Positions 1 through 9,768 of a stretch of DNA of 64,000 nt are shown here, in pieces. Each line of letters starts with the position of its first letter. Positions within the stretch are counted from its first letter, which is position 1. The translations under genes and the position numbers were made by a program. The stretch comes from Thauera phenolivorans. GTDB lineage: Bacteria; Pseudomonadota; Gammaproteobacteria; Burkholderiales; Rhodocyclaceae. The notes below the pieces were generated by a model. It was not told where the DNA came from. It searched no databases and saw only the letters and a list, made by a program, of their open reading frames with translations. The DNA lies in NCBI RefSeq assembly GCF_001696715.1, contig NZ_MBFM01000004.1, positions 574,737-638,736 of the forward strand. The letters are read 5' to 3'.

Positions 1-44
1 GGCGAGGCTTCGGCGCCGTGCGGGCGCTGCGCATCTTTCTTCAT
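1..44 (-). CDS. 5' end of an unidentified gene running off the left edge
   Basis: The TGA stop of cobQ (41-43 on the minus strand) overlaps an ATG at 44-42, giving an ATGA junction typical of translationally coupled genes in this window. The frame stays open to the window edge and begins [10 protein letters not shown]. Only 14 residues are visible, so no family can be named. The position suggests a further member of the leftward cobQ transcript, but that is inference; the ATG could also be chance. Confidence 0.4.
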   Translation of the reverse strand, partial: MKKDAQRPHGAEAS

Positions 45-1564
45 CGCGTTCGTTCCTTGGCGTGCCGTTGCGCCGGCAGGCCGGCGCCGAAGAGGGCGGC
101 GAGATCGAGGTGCGACTCCACCGCGTCGGCGAGACGGTCGAGATCGGCCTCGCGCCGCGCCGCGAGATCGACCCGTGCGGTCGCCGCGAGCCCCGCCCAC
201 GCCAGCAACGCGGCGAGCGCTTCGGGCGCGTCGAAGAGCCCGTGCAGGTAGCTGCCGAGGATCTGGCCGTCCGCCGACAGCACCCCTTCCGGCCGCATCC
301 GTCCCGCGGCGTCGACCAGCTCGAGCGCCGGGCGTTCCAGCGCCGGCCCGGTGGAGACGCCCATGTGGATCTCGTACCCCGCCACCTTCGCCCCTTCGTG
401 CCCCGGCTCCGCGGTGCACAGCCGGCCGCGGACGTTCTCCAGCCGCTTGTCGGCGGCGAGCACGGTGTCGAGTTCGAGCAGACAGAGACCGTCCGCCTCG
501 CCCGGGTCGCCTTCCACGCCGAGCGGGTCGGCGATCCTGCAGCCGAGCATCTGGTAGCCGCCGCAGATGCCGAGCAGCTTGCCGCCGTAGCGCAGATGGC
601 GGCGGATCGCCGCCTCCCAGCCCTGCTCGCGCAGCCAGGCGAGGTCGGCCCGCACGCTCTTCGAGCCCGGCAGCACGATCAGGTCGGCGGGCGGAATCGT
701 CTGCCCCGGCCCGACCCAGCGAAAATCCACCTGCGGATGCAGGCGCAGCGCGTCCATGTCGGTGTGGTTGGCGATGCGCGGCAGCACCGGCGCGATCACC
801 CGCAGCGCGCCCTCACCCGCATCCACGTCGGCCGCGCCGTCGGCGAGCGCGTCCTCCGCGTCGAGGAAGAGCCCGTGCAGGTAGGGCAGCACGCCGAACA
901 CCGGCTTGCCCGTGCGCGCCTCGAGCCAGTCGAGGCCGGACTGCAGCAGCCCGAGGTCGCCGCGGAAGCGGTTGATGACGAAGCCGCGCACGCGCGCCTG
1001 CTCGCTCGGCGACAGCAGCGCGAGGGTGCCCACGAGGTGAGCGAACACCCCGCCGCGATCGATGTCGGCGACCAGCACCACCGGCACGTCGACAAGCTCG
1101 GCGAAGCCCATGTTGGCGATGTCGCGGTCGCGCAGGTTGATCTCCGCCGGGCTGCCCGCGCCCTCGACCAGCACCGCCTCGTAGCCGGCGCACAGGCGGC
1201 CCCAGCTCTGCATCACCGCCGCCATCGCGGTCGGCTTGTAGTCGTGGTAGTCGCGCGCCGACAGGCTGGCGACGGCGCGGCCGTGGATGATGACCTGGGC
1301 GCCGATGTCGGTGGCCGGCTTGAGCAGCACCGGGTTGAAGTCGGTATGCGGCGCCACCCCGGCGGCGAGCGCCTGCAGCGCCTGGGCACGGCCGATCTCG
1401 CCGCCGTCGACCGTCACCGCCGAATTGAGCGCCATGTTCTGCGGCTTGAAGGGCGCGACGCGCAGGCCGCGGCGTCTGAGCGCACGGGCAAGCCCGGCGA
1501 CGAGCGTGCTCTTGCCAGCATCCGAGGTGGTGCCCTGCACCATCAGCGTCAGGGAAGGAGTCAT
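41..1564 (-). CDS. cobQ: Cobyric acid synthase CobQ/CbiP (glutamine-hydrolysing)
   Basis: 507 aa, normal length for the family. It amidates carboxylates b, d, e and g of adenosylcobyrinate a,c-diamide, using ATP and glutamine-derived ammonia, in the cytoplasm. The N-terminal P-loop-like dethiobiotin-synthetase fold shows [10 protein letters not shown] (residues 11-20) and KPQNMALNS (about 40-48). The C-terminal class I glutaminase half carries the nucleophile in GICGGYQ (Cys334) and the histidine in SYLHGLF near residue 446. Start ATG at 1564 is preceded by a GGAAGGAGT-like ribosome site on the minus strand. It is divergent from cbiB across about 100 bp with no B12 box visible. Confidence 0.95.
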   Translation of the reverse strand: MTPSLTLMVQGTTSDAGKSTLVAGLARALRRRGLRVAPFKPQNMALNSAVTVDGGEIGRAQALQALAAGVAPHTDFNPVLLKPATDIGAQVIIHGRAVASLSARDYHDYKPTAMAAVMQSWGRLCAGYEAVLVEGAGSPAEINLRDRDIANMGFAELVDVPVVLVADIDRGGVFAHLVGTLALLSPSEQARVRGFVINRFRGDLGLLQSGLDWLEARTGKPVFGVLPYLHGLFLDAEDALADGAADVDAGEGALRVIAPVLPRIANHTDMDALRLHPQVDFRWVGPGQTIPPADLIVLPGSKSVRADLAWLREQGWEAAIRRHLRYGGKLLGICGGYQMLGCRIADPLGVEGDPGEADGLCLLELDTVLAADKRLENVRGRLCTAEPGHEGAKVAGYEIHMGVSTGPALERPALELVDAAGRMRPEGVLSADGQILGSYLHGLFDAPEALAALLAWAGLAATARVDLAARREADLDRLADAVESHLDLAALFGAGLPAQRHAKERTR

Positions 1565-1665
1565 ATGTCGTAAAATCGCGGCTTCGATCGCAAAGCGCGC
1601 AATTATCGCCGATCCGGCGGCCGCGACTGCGACCTTCGATTCCTTCAGCCCCCAGGGAGCACGAC

Positions 1666-2613
1666 TTGCTCAGCACCACCGCCGCCCTCGTCCTCAAGCT
1701 CGCTGCCGGCCTGCTCGCCGACCGCCTGTTCGGCGAGCCGCGCCGTTTCCATCCGCTGATCGGCTTCGGTCGCTGGGCGCAGGCGATCGAGGCGCTGGTG
1801 CGCCGGTTCGGCGCCGGCCGCGCCGCAGGGGCGCTCGCCTGGCTGCTCGCGGTGGCCCCCTGGCTGGGGCTGGCGCTCGCACTGCGCGCCGCCCATCCGC
1901 TCGCGCACTGGCCGATCGACATCGCGTTGCTGTGGTTCGCGCTCGGCGGGCGCAGCCTCGTCGACCATGCGGAAGCGATCGCCGCGCCGCTCGCCGCCGG
2001 CGATCTCGCCACCGCGCGCGAACGCGCGGGCCGCATCGTGAGCCGCGACACGAGCGCGCTCGACGCCGCCGGGGTGGCCCGCGCCGGCACCGAGTCGGTG
2101 CTCGAGAACGGCAACGATGCGGTGTTCGGCGCGCTGTTCTGGTTCCTCCTCGGCGGCGGCGCGGGCGCCCTGCTGTTCCGCCTGGCCAACACCCTCGACG
2201 CGATGTGGGGCTACCGCACACCGCGCTACCTCGCCTTCGGCTGGGCTGCAGCCCGCCTCGACGACCTCCTCAACCTGGTGCCGGCACGGTTGACCGCGCT
2301 CACCTATGCGCTGCTCGGTCGCCGCCGCCTCGCCTTCGCCTGCTGGCGGCGCCAGGCCGGCGCCTGGGACAGCCCCAACGCCGGGCCGGTGATGGCGGCC
2401 GGGGCCGGCGCACTCGGCGTCAGCCTCGGCGGCGCGGCGCGCTATCACGGTCGCGAGGAACTCCGCCCCCACCTCGGCTCGGGGCCGCCGCCGGACGCCT
2501 GCTCGATCCGCGCCGCGATCGCCCTCGTGCGCAACGGCGTGCTGCTGTGGCTGGGCCTGGCCTCGGCAGTCGCGCTCGCCCTGCCGCTGCTGACCGGAGC
2601 CGGTGGTGCTTGA
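1666..2613 (+). CDS. cbiB: Adenosylcobinamide-phosphate synthase CbiB/CobD
   Basis: 315 aa integral membrane protein that attaches aminopropanol (phosphate) to adenosylcobyric acid. Family motifs are seen at the N-terminus ([17 protein letters not shown]), in the centre ([19 protein letters not shown]) and in [15 protein letters not shown]. Several hydrophobic segments fit a polytopic membrane protein. The start is a TTG at 1666, chosen because AGGGAG lies six bases upstream and the family's N-terminus begins there; no ATG fits. Its 3' end overlaps cobD by 11 nt, so the two are coupled. Confidence 0.93.
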   Translation: MLSTTAALVLKLAAGLLADRLFGEPRRFHPLIGFGRWAQAIEALVRRFGAGRAAGALAWLLAVAPWLGLALALRAAHPLAHWPIDIALLWFALGGRSLVDHAEAIAAPLAAGDLATARERAGRIVSRDTSALDAAGVARAGTESVLENGNDAVFGALFWFLLGGGAGALLFRLANTLDAMWGYRTPRYLAFGWAAARLDDLLNLVPARLTALTYALLGRRRLAFACWRRQAGAWDSPNAGPVMAAGAGALGVSLGGAARYHGREELRPHLGSGPPPDACSIRAAIALVRNGVLLWLGLASAVALALPLLTGAGGA

Positions 2614-3622
2614 GCACGGCGGCCGCCTGCGCGAGGCCGCAACGCGCTTCCGGATCCCGCTCGCCGACTGGCTCGATCTTTCAACCGGGATCGCCCCCGA
2701 GCCCTATCCGGTGCCGCCCCTGCCCGCTCACTGCTGGCACCGCCTGCCGGAGGAGAACGACGGCCTCGAGGCCGCCGCGGCGGCCTACTACGGCAGCGCC
2801 GAACTGCTGCCGGTCCCCGGTTCGCAGGCGGCGATCCAGGCCTTGCCCGCCCTGCTGCCGGGCCGCCGGGTGAGCCTGCTCGCGCCCGCCTATGCCGAGC
2901 ACGCCCACGCCTGGCGCACCCGCGCGCCGCGCCTTTGTTCCGCGGACGCGCTCGATGCGGCGGTGGCACAGAGCGACGTCGTCGTCCTCGTGAATCCGAA
3001 CAACCCCACCGGCGCCGCCTTCAGCCGTACGCAACTGCTCGACTGGCACGCCCGGCTGGCCGCGCGCGGCGGCTGGCTGGTGGTCGACGAGGCCTTCATC
3101 GACGCCGACCCGGTCGCCACCCTGGTGGCGCGCGCCGGCACCCCCGGCCTGGTCGTACTGCGCTCGCTCGGCAAGTTCTTCGGCCTCGCCGGTGCCCGCG
3201 TCGGCTTCGTCTTCGCGCCCGCCGCGCTGCGTCGCCGGCTCGCCGAGCAGCTCGGCCCCTGGCCGCTCGGCGGTCCCGCCCGCGAGGCTGCACGCATCGC
3301 CCTCGCCGACAGCGCCTGGCAGGCGACGCAGCGCACGCGGCTGCGGACCGACGGCGCCCGGCTCGCCCGCCTGCTCGCCGAGGCGGGGCTCGGCCCGGCG
3401 GCCGGCCCGGCGCTCTTCAAGTGGGTGGCCGATCCGCGCGCGGCACGGCTGCACGCCGCCCTCGCCCGCCGCGGCGTGCTGGTGCGCCTGTTCGACGCGC
3501 CCGCCAGCCTGCGCTTCGGGTTGCCGCCCGACGCCGCGGACTGGCGCCGCCTGGAGGACGCGCTCGCCGCCGCGCTCGCCGAATGCACCCCGACCCGCCC
3601 GACTCTCGGGAGCCTCGCATGA
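2603..3622 (+). CDS. cobD: Threonine-phosphate decarboxylase (PLP enzyme), CobD/CobC type
   Basis: 339 aa, fold-type I aminotransferase-like enzyme. It makes (R)-1-amino-2-propanol phosphate, the arm attached by the neighbouring CbiB. Visible motifs are the family N-terminus HGG and LDLSTGI, the NPNNPTG cofactor/substrate loop (about residue 133), VVDEAFID, and [16 protein letters not shown] containing the Schiff-base lysine. GTG start at 2603 lies inside the end of cbiB. Its stop overlaps the btuF start (ATGA). Named cobC in Pseudomonas denitrificans nomenclature and cobD in Salmonella. Confidence 0.92.
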   Translation: MVLEHGGRLREAATRFRIPLADWLDLSTGIAPEPYPVPPLPAHCWHRLPEENDGLEAAAAAYYGSAELLPVPGSQAAIQALPALLPGRRVSLLAPAYAEHAHAWRTRAPRLCSADALDAAVAQSDVVVLVNPNNPTGAAFSRTQLLDWHARLAARGGWLVVDEAFIDADPVATLVARAGTPGLVVLRSLGKFFGLAGARVGFVFAPAALRRRLAEQLGPWPLGGPAREAARIALADSAWQATQRTRLRTDGARLARLLAEAGLGPAAGPALFKWVADPRAARLHAALARRGVLVRLFDAPASLRFGLPPDAADWRRLEDALAAALAECTPTRPTLGSLA

Positions 3623-4533
3623 CGACCCGCCGCGCCGTCCTCGTTCGCGCCATGGCACTGGCCCTGCTCGCCGGGCCGCTCCTCAGCCCGTCGGCGGTGC
3701 GCGCCGAAATCGAGATCCTCGATGACACCGGACGCAGCCTGCGCCTGGCCGCACCGGCGCAGCGCATCGTCAGCCTCGCCCCGCACGTCACCGAGCTGCT
3801 GTTCGCCGCCGGCGCGGGCGGCCAGGTGGTCGGCGTGGTGGAGTACAGCGACCATCCGCCGCAAGCGCGCGATCTGCCCAGGGTCGGGGGCTACAGCCAG
3901 GTCGACCTCGAGGCGGTGGCGGCGCTCGCCCCCGACCTCGTGATCGGCTGGCAGAGCGGCAACCGCGAGGCCCACCTCGCGCGCCTCGGCGCACTCGGCA
4001 TCGCGGTGTATCTCAACGAGCCGCGCAGTCTCGATGACGTCGCCCGCAGCCTCGAACAGCTCGGCCGCCTCGCCGGCACCTCGGCAGCGGCCGATGCTGC
4101 GGCGCGCGAATTCCGCGCCCGGCGCGACGCGCTCGCCGCCCGCTACCGCGAACGTCCGCCGGTGCGCACCTTCTACCAGATCTGGGACCAGCCGCTGATG
4201 ACGGTCAACGACCGCCACCTGATCGCCGACGTGATCCGCCTGTGCGGCGGACGCAACGTGTTCGGCGAACTTCCCGCGCTGGCGCCGCGCATCGGCGAGG
4301 AAGCGGTGCTCGCCGCCGACCCGGAGGCGATCGTCGCCAGCGGCATGGGCGAGGCGCGGCCCGAATGGCTCGACCGCTGGGCGCGCTGGCCCGCACTCGC
4401 CGCGGTACGGGCGGGCAACCTGTTCTTCGTCCCGCCCGACCTGATCCAGCGTCACACGCCGCGCATCCTCGACGGTGCCGAGCGCCTGTGCGCCCAGCTC
4501 GAGACCGCGCGCGAACGACGCGGACGGCGCTGA
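3619..4533 (+). CDS. btuF: Periplasmic cobalamin-binding protein BtuF-like (first copy)
   Basis: 304 aa. A signal peptide is evident (two Arg, hydrophobic stretch about residues 10-22, cleavage near AVRA-EIE). The mature part is a class III substrate-binding protein: RIVSLAPHVTELLFAAGAG, a GGYSQVDLEAVAALAPDLVIGW segment and a C-terminal TPRILDGAERL. This is the usual BtuF layout for delivering B12 or cobinamide to a BtuCD importer. It overlaps cobD by four bases and no permease or ATPase follows, so it presumably serves the BtuCD encoded at 18,033-19,816. A corrinoid specificity is inferred from context. Confidence 0.85.
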   Translation: MTTRRAVLVRAMALALLAGPLLSPSAVRAEIEILDDTGRSLRLAAPAQRIVSLAPHVTELLFAAGAGGQVVGVVEYSDHPPQARDLPRVGGYSQVDLEAVAALAPDLVIGWQSGNREAHLARLGALGIAVYLNEPRSLDDVARSLEQLGRLAGTSAAADAAAREFRARRDALAARYRERPPVRTFYQIWDQPLMTVNDRHLIADVIRLCGGRNVFGELPALAPRIGEEAVLAADPEAIVASGMGEARPEWLDRWARWPALAAVRAGNLFFVPPDLIQRHTPRILDGAERLCAQLETARERRGRR

Positions 4534-4619
4534 CGCGGCGATCGCCCATGCCATGTCGAGCGGCGGGATCGATCAGATTTGTTTAACATGCCATTTCCCG
4601 TCCGCGCGGAGACCTCGCC

Positions 4620-5651
4620 ATGTCCCGACTGCCCCATCGCGCTTCCCGCCGCCAATTCCTCAAGCTCGGCCTCGGCGCCGGCGCCGTGCTCGGCCTCGCC
4701 GCGGCCGGTCCCGACATCCTCGCCTTCGCCAGCGATGTGAGCGATTTCATCCGCGGCCCGGCCGTGCCCGACGTCGCCCCCACCCAGCTCTCGGAGCATG
4801 TCTGGATGATCTGGTCGAAGGACGGCTTCCCGACCCCGGAGAACCAGGGAATGATGAGCAACATCACCTTCGTCGTCAGCGAGAAGGGGGTGGTGATGCT
4901 CGATCCGGGCGGTTCGGTACAGATCGGCGAAATGGCGCTGCGCATGATCCGCACCGTCACCGACAAGCCGGTGGTGGCGATCTTCAACAGCCACTACCAC
5001 GGCGACCACTGGCTGGGAAACCACGCCTTCGAGGATGCCTACGGCAAGGAACTGCCGATCTACGCCCATCCGCTCAGCAAGCGCGAGATCGAGGGCGTGC
5101 AGGGCAGCATGTGGCACAGCATGATGGAGCGCTGGACCAACCAGGCCACCGCCGGCACCCGCATCGTCGCGCCCAACCGCACCGTGGAGCATGGCGCCGA
5201 ACTCGATTTCGGCGACGTCACCCTGCGCGTGCATCACTACGGCCCGGCCCACACCCCGGGCGACATCGCGATCCAGGTGGTGGAGGACGAGCTGACGCAC
5301 GTCGGCGACGTCGCCATGGACCGTCGCATCGCCAACATGGACGACGGCACCTACGTCGGCACCTTCCGCTTCTACGACGAGCTGGAAAAGAACGCCAGCT
5401 CCCGCATCTGGGTCCCCGGCCACGGCCATCCGAGCGACCAGGTGCTGGCGTGGAATCGCGAGCTGTTCGAAGGCATCTACGGGAACTGCCTGAAGGCGGT
5501 CGAGGACGGCAGCACGATGGAGGAAGCGCGCGAGATGGTGCTCGCCGACCCGCGCGTGGCCGGCAAGGCGGCCGACACGGCGGGCTTCGAGTCCAACATC
5601 GGCAAGTACGTCAGCATCGCCTATCTGGAAGCGGAGCGGGAAGCCTTCTGA
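4620..5651 (+). CDS. Tat-exported metallo-beta-lactamase-fold hydrolase
   Basis: 343 aa. The N-terminus carries an exact twin-arginine motif (SRRQFLK, residues 9-15) and a hydrophobic h-region, so it is predicted to be exported folded. The MBL metal site is intact: HYHGDH (His125, His127, Asp129, His130), a later HTPGD, VGDVAMD and a final VPGHGHP. It resembles SoxH-like or quinoprotein-relay zinc hydrolases, but the substrate cannot be told. It stands alone: 86 bp after btuF, convergent with the M48 gene 31 bp downstream. Related proteins are found beside sulphur or methanol oxidation genes, which are absent here. Confidence 0.75.
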   Translation: MSRLPHRASRRQFLKLGLGAGAVLGLAAAGPDILAFASDVSDFIRGPAVPDVAPTQLSEHVWMIWSKDGFPTPENQGMMSNITFVVSEKGVVMLDPGGSVQIGEMALRMIRTVTDKPVVAIFNSHYHGDHWLGNHAFEDAYGKELPIYAHPLSKREIEGVQGSMWHSMMERWTNQATAGTRIVAPNRTVEHGAELDFGDVTLRVHHYGPAHTPGDIAIQVVEDELTHVGDVAMDRRIANMDDGTYVGTFRFYDELEKNASSRIWVPGHGHPSDQVLAWNRELFEGIYGNCLKAVEDGSTMEEAREMVLADPRVAGKAADTAGFESNIGKYVSIAYLEAEREAF

Positions 5652-5682
5652 AGGATCGCAGGCGCGGCGTTCAGGGCGCGCG

Positions 5683-6834
5683 TCACGGCGCCAGCGAAGG
5701 TCGTTCCCGGGCCTGCGTCGCGCAGCGCCTGCGGCAGGAGCAGATCGAGGTCCACCACTCGCGATCGAAGACCCAGGCCAGCGCCGGCAGCAGCGGGCCG
5801 AAGTAGTGGTCGGCCGCCGAGGGTTCGCTGTCCGGCGAGGCCCGGAAGGGCACCCTGAGCGCACGCAGCCGATGGTGCAGGCCGGGATGCAGGCCGTGCA
5901 GGCCTTCGCCGAGTTCACGCTCGCGCAGGCGCTCCACCGCCGCCTTCTCGCGCAGGAAGCCGGCGGCCATGCCGAGCCCCATCTCGCGGAAGGGCCGGAT
6001 CGCCGGCTTCGGTCGCTGGTCGCTGTGTGCCTCGACCATCGGCCAGTAGTCGTGCTGCAGGAAATGCGCCTTGAGGCCGACCTCGAGCAGGGTCTGACCG
6101 AGCAGGCGGCGCCCGACGAGGCCTCCGGCACAGTAGTCCGCCTCGTACTCCTCGAGGCGGGACAGGCGCAGCAGGTCGTGGCACAGCCGGCGCAGCGGCG
6201 CGCGTGCGATCCGCTCGACCACCGGCACCCCCTCGCAGACGCCGTCGAGCACCCGCATCCACAGGCTGCGCAGATGAGCGCCGAGCCCCCCGTAGCCGCT
6301 GCGCTGGAGGGCGAGATGGGCGAATTCGTGCGCCAGCACCGCGGCGAGCTGGGGCCGCGACACGCTGTGCACCAGGGGCAGGCCGAGGACGAGCTCGGCC
6401 TCGAGCGGACCGCATATGCCCCAGCGCGGGCGCTGGATCACCGCGGCGTTGATCTCGCTGCCGATCCAGACGCGAGACACCGGCTGTGCGCCGATGCAGC
6501 GCGCGATCTGATCGAGGAGCAGGAAGAAGTCGGGCGCGGCTTCGCGCGGCAGGCGTACGCCCGCGGGCGCGGGCGCCGGCGCCACGATCAGGCGCAACAG
6601 GAACAGCGCGGGGAGGCCGAGGCCGAGCACGATCGCAGCCCAGGGCAGGACGTCGAGCGCCATGCCGGCGCCGAAGGCCTCGCGCGCCTGCAGCAGGGCG
6701 AACGCCGCGCCGACGAGCAGCGTCAGGGAAAATCCCGTCACCGCGGCGAGGCCGGCCAGCGCGGACCACGCGAGACGCTGCGCGAGCGTCGAGCGCAAAC
6801 GCGAAATCCTTGCAGCACGTACGGTATTCGGCAT
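5683..6834 (-). CDS. M48-family membrane zinc metallopeptidase
   Basis: 383 aa. Two transmembrane segments (about residues 25-50 and 62-84) are followed by a cytosolic or periplasmic peptidase domain with the gluzincin motif HEFAH (His169, Glu170, His173). A third ligand is likely in the EEYEADYCAGG segment. The architecture is like HtpX/Ste24-type membrane-bound peptidases, but the N-terminal order and length differ from HtpX, so the substrate is unknown. ATG at 6834. It faces the metallo-hydrolase gene convergently with no hairpin terminator visible between them. Confidence 0.75.
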   Translation of the reverse strand: MPNTVRAARISRLRSTLAQRLAWSALAGLAAVTGFSLTLLVGAAFALLQAREAFGAGMALDVLPWAAIVLGLGLPALFLLRLIVAPAPAPAGVRLPREAAPDFFLLLDQIARCIGAQPVSRVWIGSEINAAVIQRPRWGICGPLEAELVLGLPLVHSVSRPQLAAVLAHEFAHLALQRSGYGGLGAHLRSLWMRVLDGVCEGVPVVERIARAPLRRLCHDLLRLSRLEEYEADYCAGGLVGRRLLGQTLLEVGLKAHFLQHDYWPMVEAHSDQRPKPAIRPFREMGLGMAAGFLREKAAVERLRERELGEGLHGLHPGLHHRLRALRVPFRASPDSEPSAADHYFGPLLPALAWVFDREWWTSICSCRRRCATQARERPSLAP

Positions 6835-7130
6835 GATCTCTCCCGGCAGCCGTGGGGACCGCGGACTATACCCTGCGCAACCGTATGTCGATATTGCACG
6901 AAGGCGCTATGCGGTTTTTCACGCTCGAGCCCAAGATCCCGACCAAACGCGGCAAATACCTCGCCATCGCCGCTCGAAGCGGCTATAGTCCGGGACGCTG
7001 CGTCCCTGACCAATCAGGCGCCGCGCCTCCTGCAACGATTCCTCCAGCCGCCTGCCGGCCCGAATCCACTCCGCACGTCTCGATTGGTGCCGCTCGCTCG
7101 CGACCGGCAGACGCTGCCGAACACAATCTA

Positions 7131-8708
7131 ATGACCCAAGACATCGATTTCGCCAGCCTCGGGCTGGCAGACACCCTGCTGCGCGCCGTTTCCGAAGCGG
7201 GTTATACCCAGCCGACGCCGATCCAGGCCCAGGCCATCCCGCAGGTGCTCGCCGGCGGCGACCTCCTGGCCGCCGCCCAGACCGGCACCGGCAAGACCGC
7301 CGGCTTCACCTTGCCGGTGCTGCACCAGCTGGCCCAGACCCACGCCCATCCCCACCCGCCCGGCCGCCCGCGCTGCCTGATCCTGACCCCGACCCGCGAA
7401 CTCGCCGCCCAGGTCGAGGAGTCGGTGAAAACCTACGGCAAATACGTGCCGCTGACTTCCCTCGTGATGTTCGGTGGGGTCAACATCAACCCGCAGATCG
7501 CCGCGCTGAAGAAGCGGGTCGACATCCTCGTCGCCACCCCGGGGCGCCTGCTCGACCACGTTGGCCAGCGCACGCTCGACCTCTCCGGCGTCGAGATCCT
7601 GGTGCTCGACGAAGCCGACCGCATGCTCGACATGGGCTTCATCCGCGACATCCGCAAGATCCTTGCGCTGCTGCCGAAGAAGCGCCAGAACCTGCTGTTC
7701 TCGGCGACCTTCTCGGACGAGATCCGCGAGCTCGCCCACGGCCTGCTGCACGATCCGCGCACCGTCGAGGTGGCGCCGCGCAACACCACGGCCGAGCGGG
7801 TTGACCAGGCGGTCTACATGGTCGGCCAGAAGCACAAGCGCGAACTGCTCGCCCACCTGATCAAGGAAAAGCAGTGGTTCCAGGCGCTGGTGTTCACCCG
7901 CACCAAGCACGGCGCCAACAAGCTCGCCGAGTACCTGAGCAAGCACGACATCCCCGCCGCCGCCATCCACGGCAACAAGAGCCAGGCGGCGCGCACCCGG
8001 GCGTTGGCCGAGTTCAAGGACGGCTCGCTGCCGGTGCTGGTCGCGACCGACATCGCCGCGCGCGGCCTGGACATCGACCAGCTGCCGCAGGTGGTCAACT
8101 TCGAGCTGCCGAACGTGCCGGAGGACTATGTGCACCGCATCGGCCGCACCGGCCGCGCCGGTGCCGCCGGCCATGCGATCTCGCTGGTCGACGGCGAAGA
8201 GATCAAGCTGCTGACCGCGATCGAGCGCCTGACCCGGCGCAAGATCGATCGCGCGACCGCCGAGGATTTCGTGCCGAGCGCGAACGCCGAGCGTGCGCAC
8301 GATGAGGACCACCGTCGCGAGCCGATGCCCCGCCGCGGTTCGCACAATGGCGGCGGACGCAACGGCAGCGCCCGCCAACCCGCGGCCGCCGCCGGCCGCC
8401 AGGCCGAGCGGCAGGCGCCGCGCAGCCCCGCCCACGCCAAGCCCGGCGCCCGGCCGCAGCCGCGCGCGCGCGGTGAAGTCGACGGCAACCGTGCGCCGCG
8501 CGCGGGCGAGCGCCCCGAGGTGGACGGCAACCGCGCCCCGCAGAGCAGGCCCGAGGTCGATGGCAACCGCATCGTCGCCGAGCGCCGGCCTGATGTGGAC
8601 GGCAACCGCGCCCCGGCCAGCCGCCGCCCCGCCGGCTACGGCCAGGGCCGCCGCCAGGGCGCGCCGCGTGCCGCGCTGTTCGCCGCCAAGCCGGGCGGCA
8701 ACCGCTAA
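7131..8708 (+). CDS. rhlE: DEAD-box ATP-dependent RNA helicase, RhlE type
   Basis: 525 aa. The start is taken as the ATG at 7131 ([12 protein letters not shown]), which begins the conserved Q-motif region. Helicase motifs in order: [19 protein letters not shown] (I), PTRELAAQ (Ia), [17 protein letters not shown] (II), FSATF (III), ARGLDI (V), [10 protein letters not shown] (VI). The C-terminal ~120 residues are basic and disordered-looking and include four VDGNR(A/I) repeats near residues 445-505. Role: RNA remodelling, ribosome or degradosome related. The 296 bp upstream (6835-7130) contain no gene; a TATAGT near 6984 could be a -10 element but no good -35 accompanies it. Confidence 0.93.
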   Translation: MTQDIDFASLGLADTLLRAVSEAGYTQPTPIQAQAIPQVLAGGDLLAAAQTGTGKTAGFTLPVLHQLAQTHAHPHPPGRPRCLILTPTRELAAQVEESVKTYGKYVPLTSLVMFGGVNINPQIAALKKRVDILVATPGRLLDHVGQRTLDLSGVEILVLDEADRMLDMGFIRDIRKILALLPKKRQNLLFSATFSDEIRELAHGLLHDPRTVEVAPRNTTAERVDQAVYMVGQKHKRELLAHLIKEKQWFQALVFTRTKHGANKLAEYLSKHDIPAAAIHGNKSQAARTRALAEFKDGSLPVLVATDIAARGLDIDQLPQVVNFELPNVPEDYVHRIGRTGRAGAAGHAISLVDGEEIKLLTAIERLTRRKIDRATAEDFVPSANAERAHDEDHRREPMPRRGSHNGGGRNGSARQPAAAAGRQAERQAPRSPAHAKPGARPQPRARGEVDGNRAPRAGERPEVDGNRAPQSRPEVDGNRIVAERRPDVDGNRAPASRRPAGYGQGRRQGAPRAALFAAKPGGNR

Positions 8709-8733
8709 AGCGCCCGCCCTGGGGGCAGCCCCG

Positions 8734-8868
8734 GTAGGAGCCCTGCCCCCAGGGCGATAGCGACCGTAAATCGCCTGAACGACCACCGTTGATCGCGCAG
8801 AGAGCTGCGCTCCTACGGTGCCTGCGGCAGGCGCAGCCCCGGTAGGAGCCCTGCCCCCAGGGCGATAG
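8734..8868. repeat. REP-like palindrome cluster (three elements)
   Basis: Two plus-oriented elements start GTAGGAGC at 8734 and 8842 and carry the CCCTGCCCCCAGGG palindrome followed by CGATAG. A minus-oriented element lies between them at 8791-8816 (GATCGCGCAG...GCGCTCCTAC). The cluster fills the gap between the convergent rhlE and bluB, where it could act as a bidirectional terminator or RNA stabiliser. Confidence 0.85.
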
Positions 8869-8879
8869 CGGCGTCTGGC

Positions 8880-9569
8880 CTATCGTCGATCGGCCTCGCC
8901 CGCCGGCCAGGTGTTTTCCGCCAGCACCGCCGACATCGGCATGCGCTCGGCCCATTGCTCGAGCTCGAGCATCGGTTTCGGGTAGAAGGCCTCGACGTGG
9001 CCGATGCACAGCACCGCCACCGGTTTCGCCCCCGGCGGCATCGCCAGCAGCGCGGCGAGTTCGGCCGGATCGAAGATCGATACCCAGCCCAGACCGAGCC
9101 CCTCCGCGCGCGCAGCGAGCCACATGTTCTCGATCGCGCACGCCACCGAGGCGAGATCCATCTCGGGCAGGGTGCGGCGACCGAAGACGTGGCGCTCGCG
9201 GCCCTCGGCGAGCGCCACGACAAGCAGCTCGCCCGCCTCCAGCACGCCCTCGACCTTCAGCTTCATGAACTCGTCCTCGCGCTCGCCGAGGGCGCGCGCG
9301 GTGGCGATCCGTTCTTCCTCCACCAGCGCATGGATGCGTTCGCGCAACGCGCGCGAGCTCACCCGGATGAAGCGCCAGGGCTGCATGAAGCCGACGCTCG
9401 GCGCCTGATGCGCCGCCCACAACAGGCGCTGCAGCAGCGCGGGATCGACCGCATCGGGGAGGAAGTGGCGCATGTCGCGCCGCTCGGCGATCGCACGGTA
9501 CACCGCCTCGCGATCGGCGGGCGGGAAGGCGTGCGGCGAGCGCGCGGGTTCGGCTTGCGGGTCGGACAT
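8880..9569 (-). CDS. bluB: 5,6-dimethylbenzimidazole synthase BluB
   Basis: 229 aa flavin-destroying nitroreductase-fold enzyme that converts reduced FMN and O2 to DMB, the lower ligand of B12. Family features: AIAERRDMRHF near the N-terminus (Arg cluster for FMN phosphate), APSVGFMQPWRFI, and the central Asp region DLASVACAIENMWLAA. Length is typical. It supplies CobT (23,417). It is monocistronic, convergent with rhlE and separated from it by REP elements; the upstream side is divergent from the acyl-CoA hydrolase gene. Presence of BluB implies aerobic DMB synthesis. Confidence 0.92.
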   Translation of the reverse strand: MSDPQAEPARSPHAFPPADREAVYRAIAERRDMRHFLPDAVDPALLQRLLWAAHQAPSVGFMQPWRFIRVSSRALRERIHALVEEERIATARALGEREDEFMKLKVEGVLEAGELLVVALAEGRERHVFGRRTLPEMDLASVACAIENMWLAARAEGLGLGWVSIFDPAELAALLAMPPGAKPVAVLCIGHVEAFYPKPMLELEQWAERMPMSAVLAENTWPAGEADRR

Positions 9570-9768
9570 GGTCGGCAGGGACGGGAATGATCGGGACCCC
9601 GCATTCTACGCGACCCCTGCCGCCGCCCCCGCGCGCGGTAAGCGCGGTGAACGCCGCGATCAGCACGGTACCGCGGCGTTCGCCGCTGCTACCGGGGAGG
9701 CTGCGGGGTTCGCCTTCAGGGCGGATATCGGCAAGAATCACCGTTTTTCCGTACCGATGGAGCCTCCG

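Noticed and set aside
62-1573. Long open frame on the plus strand opposite cobQ (about 500 codons)
   Set aside because: Antisense shadow of a GC-rich gene; it translates to Arg/Ala/His-rich low-complexity sequence, while cobQ has all catalytic motifs.
1565-1665. Cobalamin riboswitch between cobQ and cbiB
   Set aside because: The 101-bp interval lacks the GCTGCCCCCGCAACGG-type box on either strand.
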